Shown: positions 5,089 to 5,681 of the stretch, in pieces
Numbering within the stretch: the stretch's first letter is position 1
Layout of the letters: the number at the start of each line of letters is the position of its first letter
Source: Prosthecobacter debontii
GTDB lineage: Bacteria > Verrucomicrobiota > Verrucomicrobiia > Verrucomicrobiales > Akkermansiaceae
Length of the DNA stretch: 5,681 nt
Direction: 5' to 3'
Assembly: GCA_945883455.1 (NCBI GenBank)
Contig: CAMCXJ010000132.1
Location: 1 to 5,681, forward strand
The notes under the pieces: generated by a model
The model's input: the letters and a program-made list of their open reading frames with translations, nothing else
Databases searched by the model: none
What the model was told of the DNA's origin: nothing
Program-made: the position numbers and the translations under genes

Positions 5089-5681
5089 AAACGCTTTCCA
5101 TCCTAATCATTGTGGTCATCGCCTGTTTGCCCGCCCATGCGAACATCCCGAAGAAAGAGCCGTTGGTAAAATACACTGGGCTTTGGACAAGCAGCCCTTT
5201 CACGGCAAAGCCGCCCGTAACGCAAGCAGGCCCAGCCGTAAACCCTTTTGAGGATTTCACCCTCACCGGCATTGCCCCGGTTCCCGGAGGTCACCGGATC
5301 ACGATCGTAAGCAAAAAGAACCCGGACGTGAAAAGGATTATTGAGCCAGGCGGCACCAGCGAGTTCAAGGTCGTCTCCGTAAATCGGAATCCGGAGAAAG
5401 CCCTGGGCACCACAGTCATTCTTTCCTCCGGCGCCATCCAAGGCACGGTCACCTTTGAGCCGGAGCTCATCACCCTCAAGGCCGCCCCCGCCCCCCCGCA
5501 AGGGAATCCAAACCTCCCTCCCGGAGTCACCAACCCCACCCAACCGCCCGGGGTCAACATCCCACCGACACCTAACCAAAGCCCCAACGGTCAGACCGCC
5601 CAGCGCGTTCCTCGCCCGCGCATCGTGCCGCCACCCGCCCCCGCCGCCCAGAACCCGCAGATTCAGCCGCAGATCCAACCA
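5058..5681 (+). CDS. Exported GspC/PilP-like secretin-connector protein (3' partial)
   Basis: An open frame of 208 codons running off the right edge. From ATG 5058 it starts with a signal sequence: Lys11, hydrophobic core about 13-24, and a possible signal peptidase I site AHA|N after residue 28. An alternative lipobox-like VIAC has its Cys at 23. Residues about 64-140 (FEDFTLTGIAPVPGGHRITIV ... VILSSGAIQGTVTF) resemble the homology-region beta domain of GspC and PilP, with the 'L.GI....G...I' opening and later Val-rich strands. In those families it contacts the N0 domain of the outer-membrane secretin. From about 144 onward the chain is Pro/Gln/Asn-rich and probably disordered. It overlaps gspM by 31 bases. 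The start could instead be CTG 5085, at the gspM stop. GspC normally has an uncleaved membrane anchor and is encoded early in the operon, so I leave the symbol blank; the domain call is inference. Confidence 0.68.
   Translation, partial: MVPTHPAHPLKTLSILIIVVIACLPAHANIPKKEPLVKYTGLWTSSPFTAKPPVTQAGPAVNPFEDFTLTGIAPVPGGHRITIVSKKNPDVKRIIEPGGTSEFKVVSVNRNPEKALGTTVILSSGAIQGTVTFEPELITLKAAPAPPQGNPNLPPGVTNPTQPPGVNIPPTPNQSPNGQTAQRVPRPRIVPPPAPAAQNPQIQPQIQP

Noticed and set aside
5103..5678. Long minus-strand open frame opposite the last gene
   Set aside because: Its translation is Gly/Arg-rich low complexity with no recognisable domain. The + strand frame has a signal peptide and HR-like domain and continues the operon.
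1..5681. Type IV pilus rather than T2SS operon
   Set aside because: The G-H-I-J-K-L-M order, the GspG DPWG..Y.YRNPG block and a GspK without Glu5 but with DWVDADDE are specific for T2SS.

Overview
The window is a single co-directional (+ strand) run of type II secretion system (T2SS, general secretory pathway) genes in the order gspG (3' end only) - gspH - gspI - gspJ - gspK - gspL - gspM - a GspC/PilP-like exported protein (5' part only). No RNA gene, CRISPR array, transposase or prophage gene is visible. Organism: GC-rich coding sequence, mostly weak or absent Shine-Dalgarno motifs, and a compact diverged gsp cluster suggest a GC-rich Gram-negative bacterium. Something in the Verrucomicrobiota/PVC direction is my best guess, but it rests on general feel rather than a marker gene, so treat it as low confidence.

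Layout: bases 2-283 encode the C-terminal part of the major pseudopilin GspG. The minor pseudopilins follow: GspH (261-863), GspI (921-1331), GspJ (1370-2200, or from 1328) and GspK (2197-3135). Each has a prepilin-peptidase site: G then F at +1, with Glu at +5 in H, I and J and the characteristic absence of Glu5 in K. An AT-rich spacer (3136-3232) precedes the inner-membrane platform proteins GspL (3233-4459) and GspM (4555-5088). The last frame (5058 to the window edge) has a signal peptide, a domain resembling the homology region of GspC/PilP, and a Pro/Gln-rich tail. It is open at the right edge.

How the genes work together: GspG subunits build the periplasmic pseudopilus shaft, and a GspH-I-J-K tip complex caps it. 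GspL (cytoplasmic domain, one membrane helix, periplasmic domain) and GspM link the assembly ATPase to this machinery. The final protein would be the periplasmic connector to the outer-membrane secretin. Most junctions overlap (G/H 23 nt, J/K ATGA, M/C-like 31 nt, possibly I/J GTGA), implying one translationally coupled operon.

The non-routine content lies in the small gaps. A ~32-bp AT-rich repeat occurs upstream of both gspI and gspL, with an inverted partial copy after gspK, and the gspI start codon lies inside one copy. A purine/pyrimidine hairpin-forming sequence encodes the GspJ leader. The GspC-like protein has a cleavable or lipoprotein-type signal instead of the usual membrane anchor. 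I see no wholly new system here; the novelty, if any, is in the repeats and the altered GspC.
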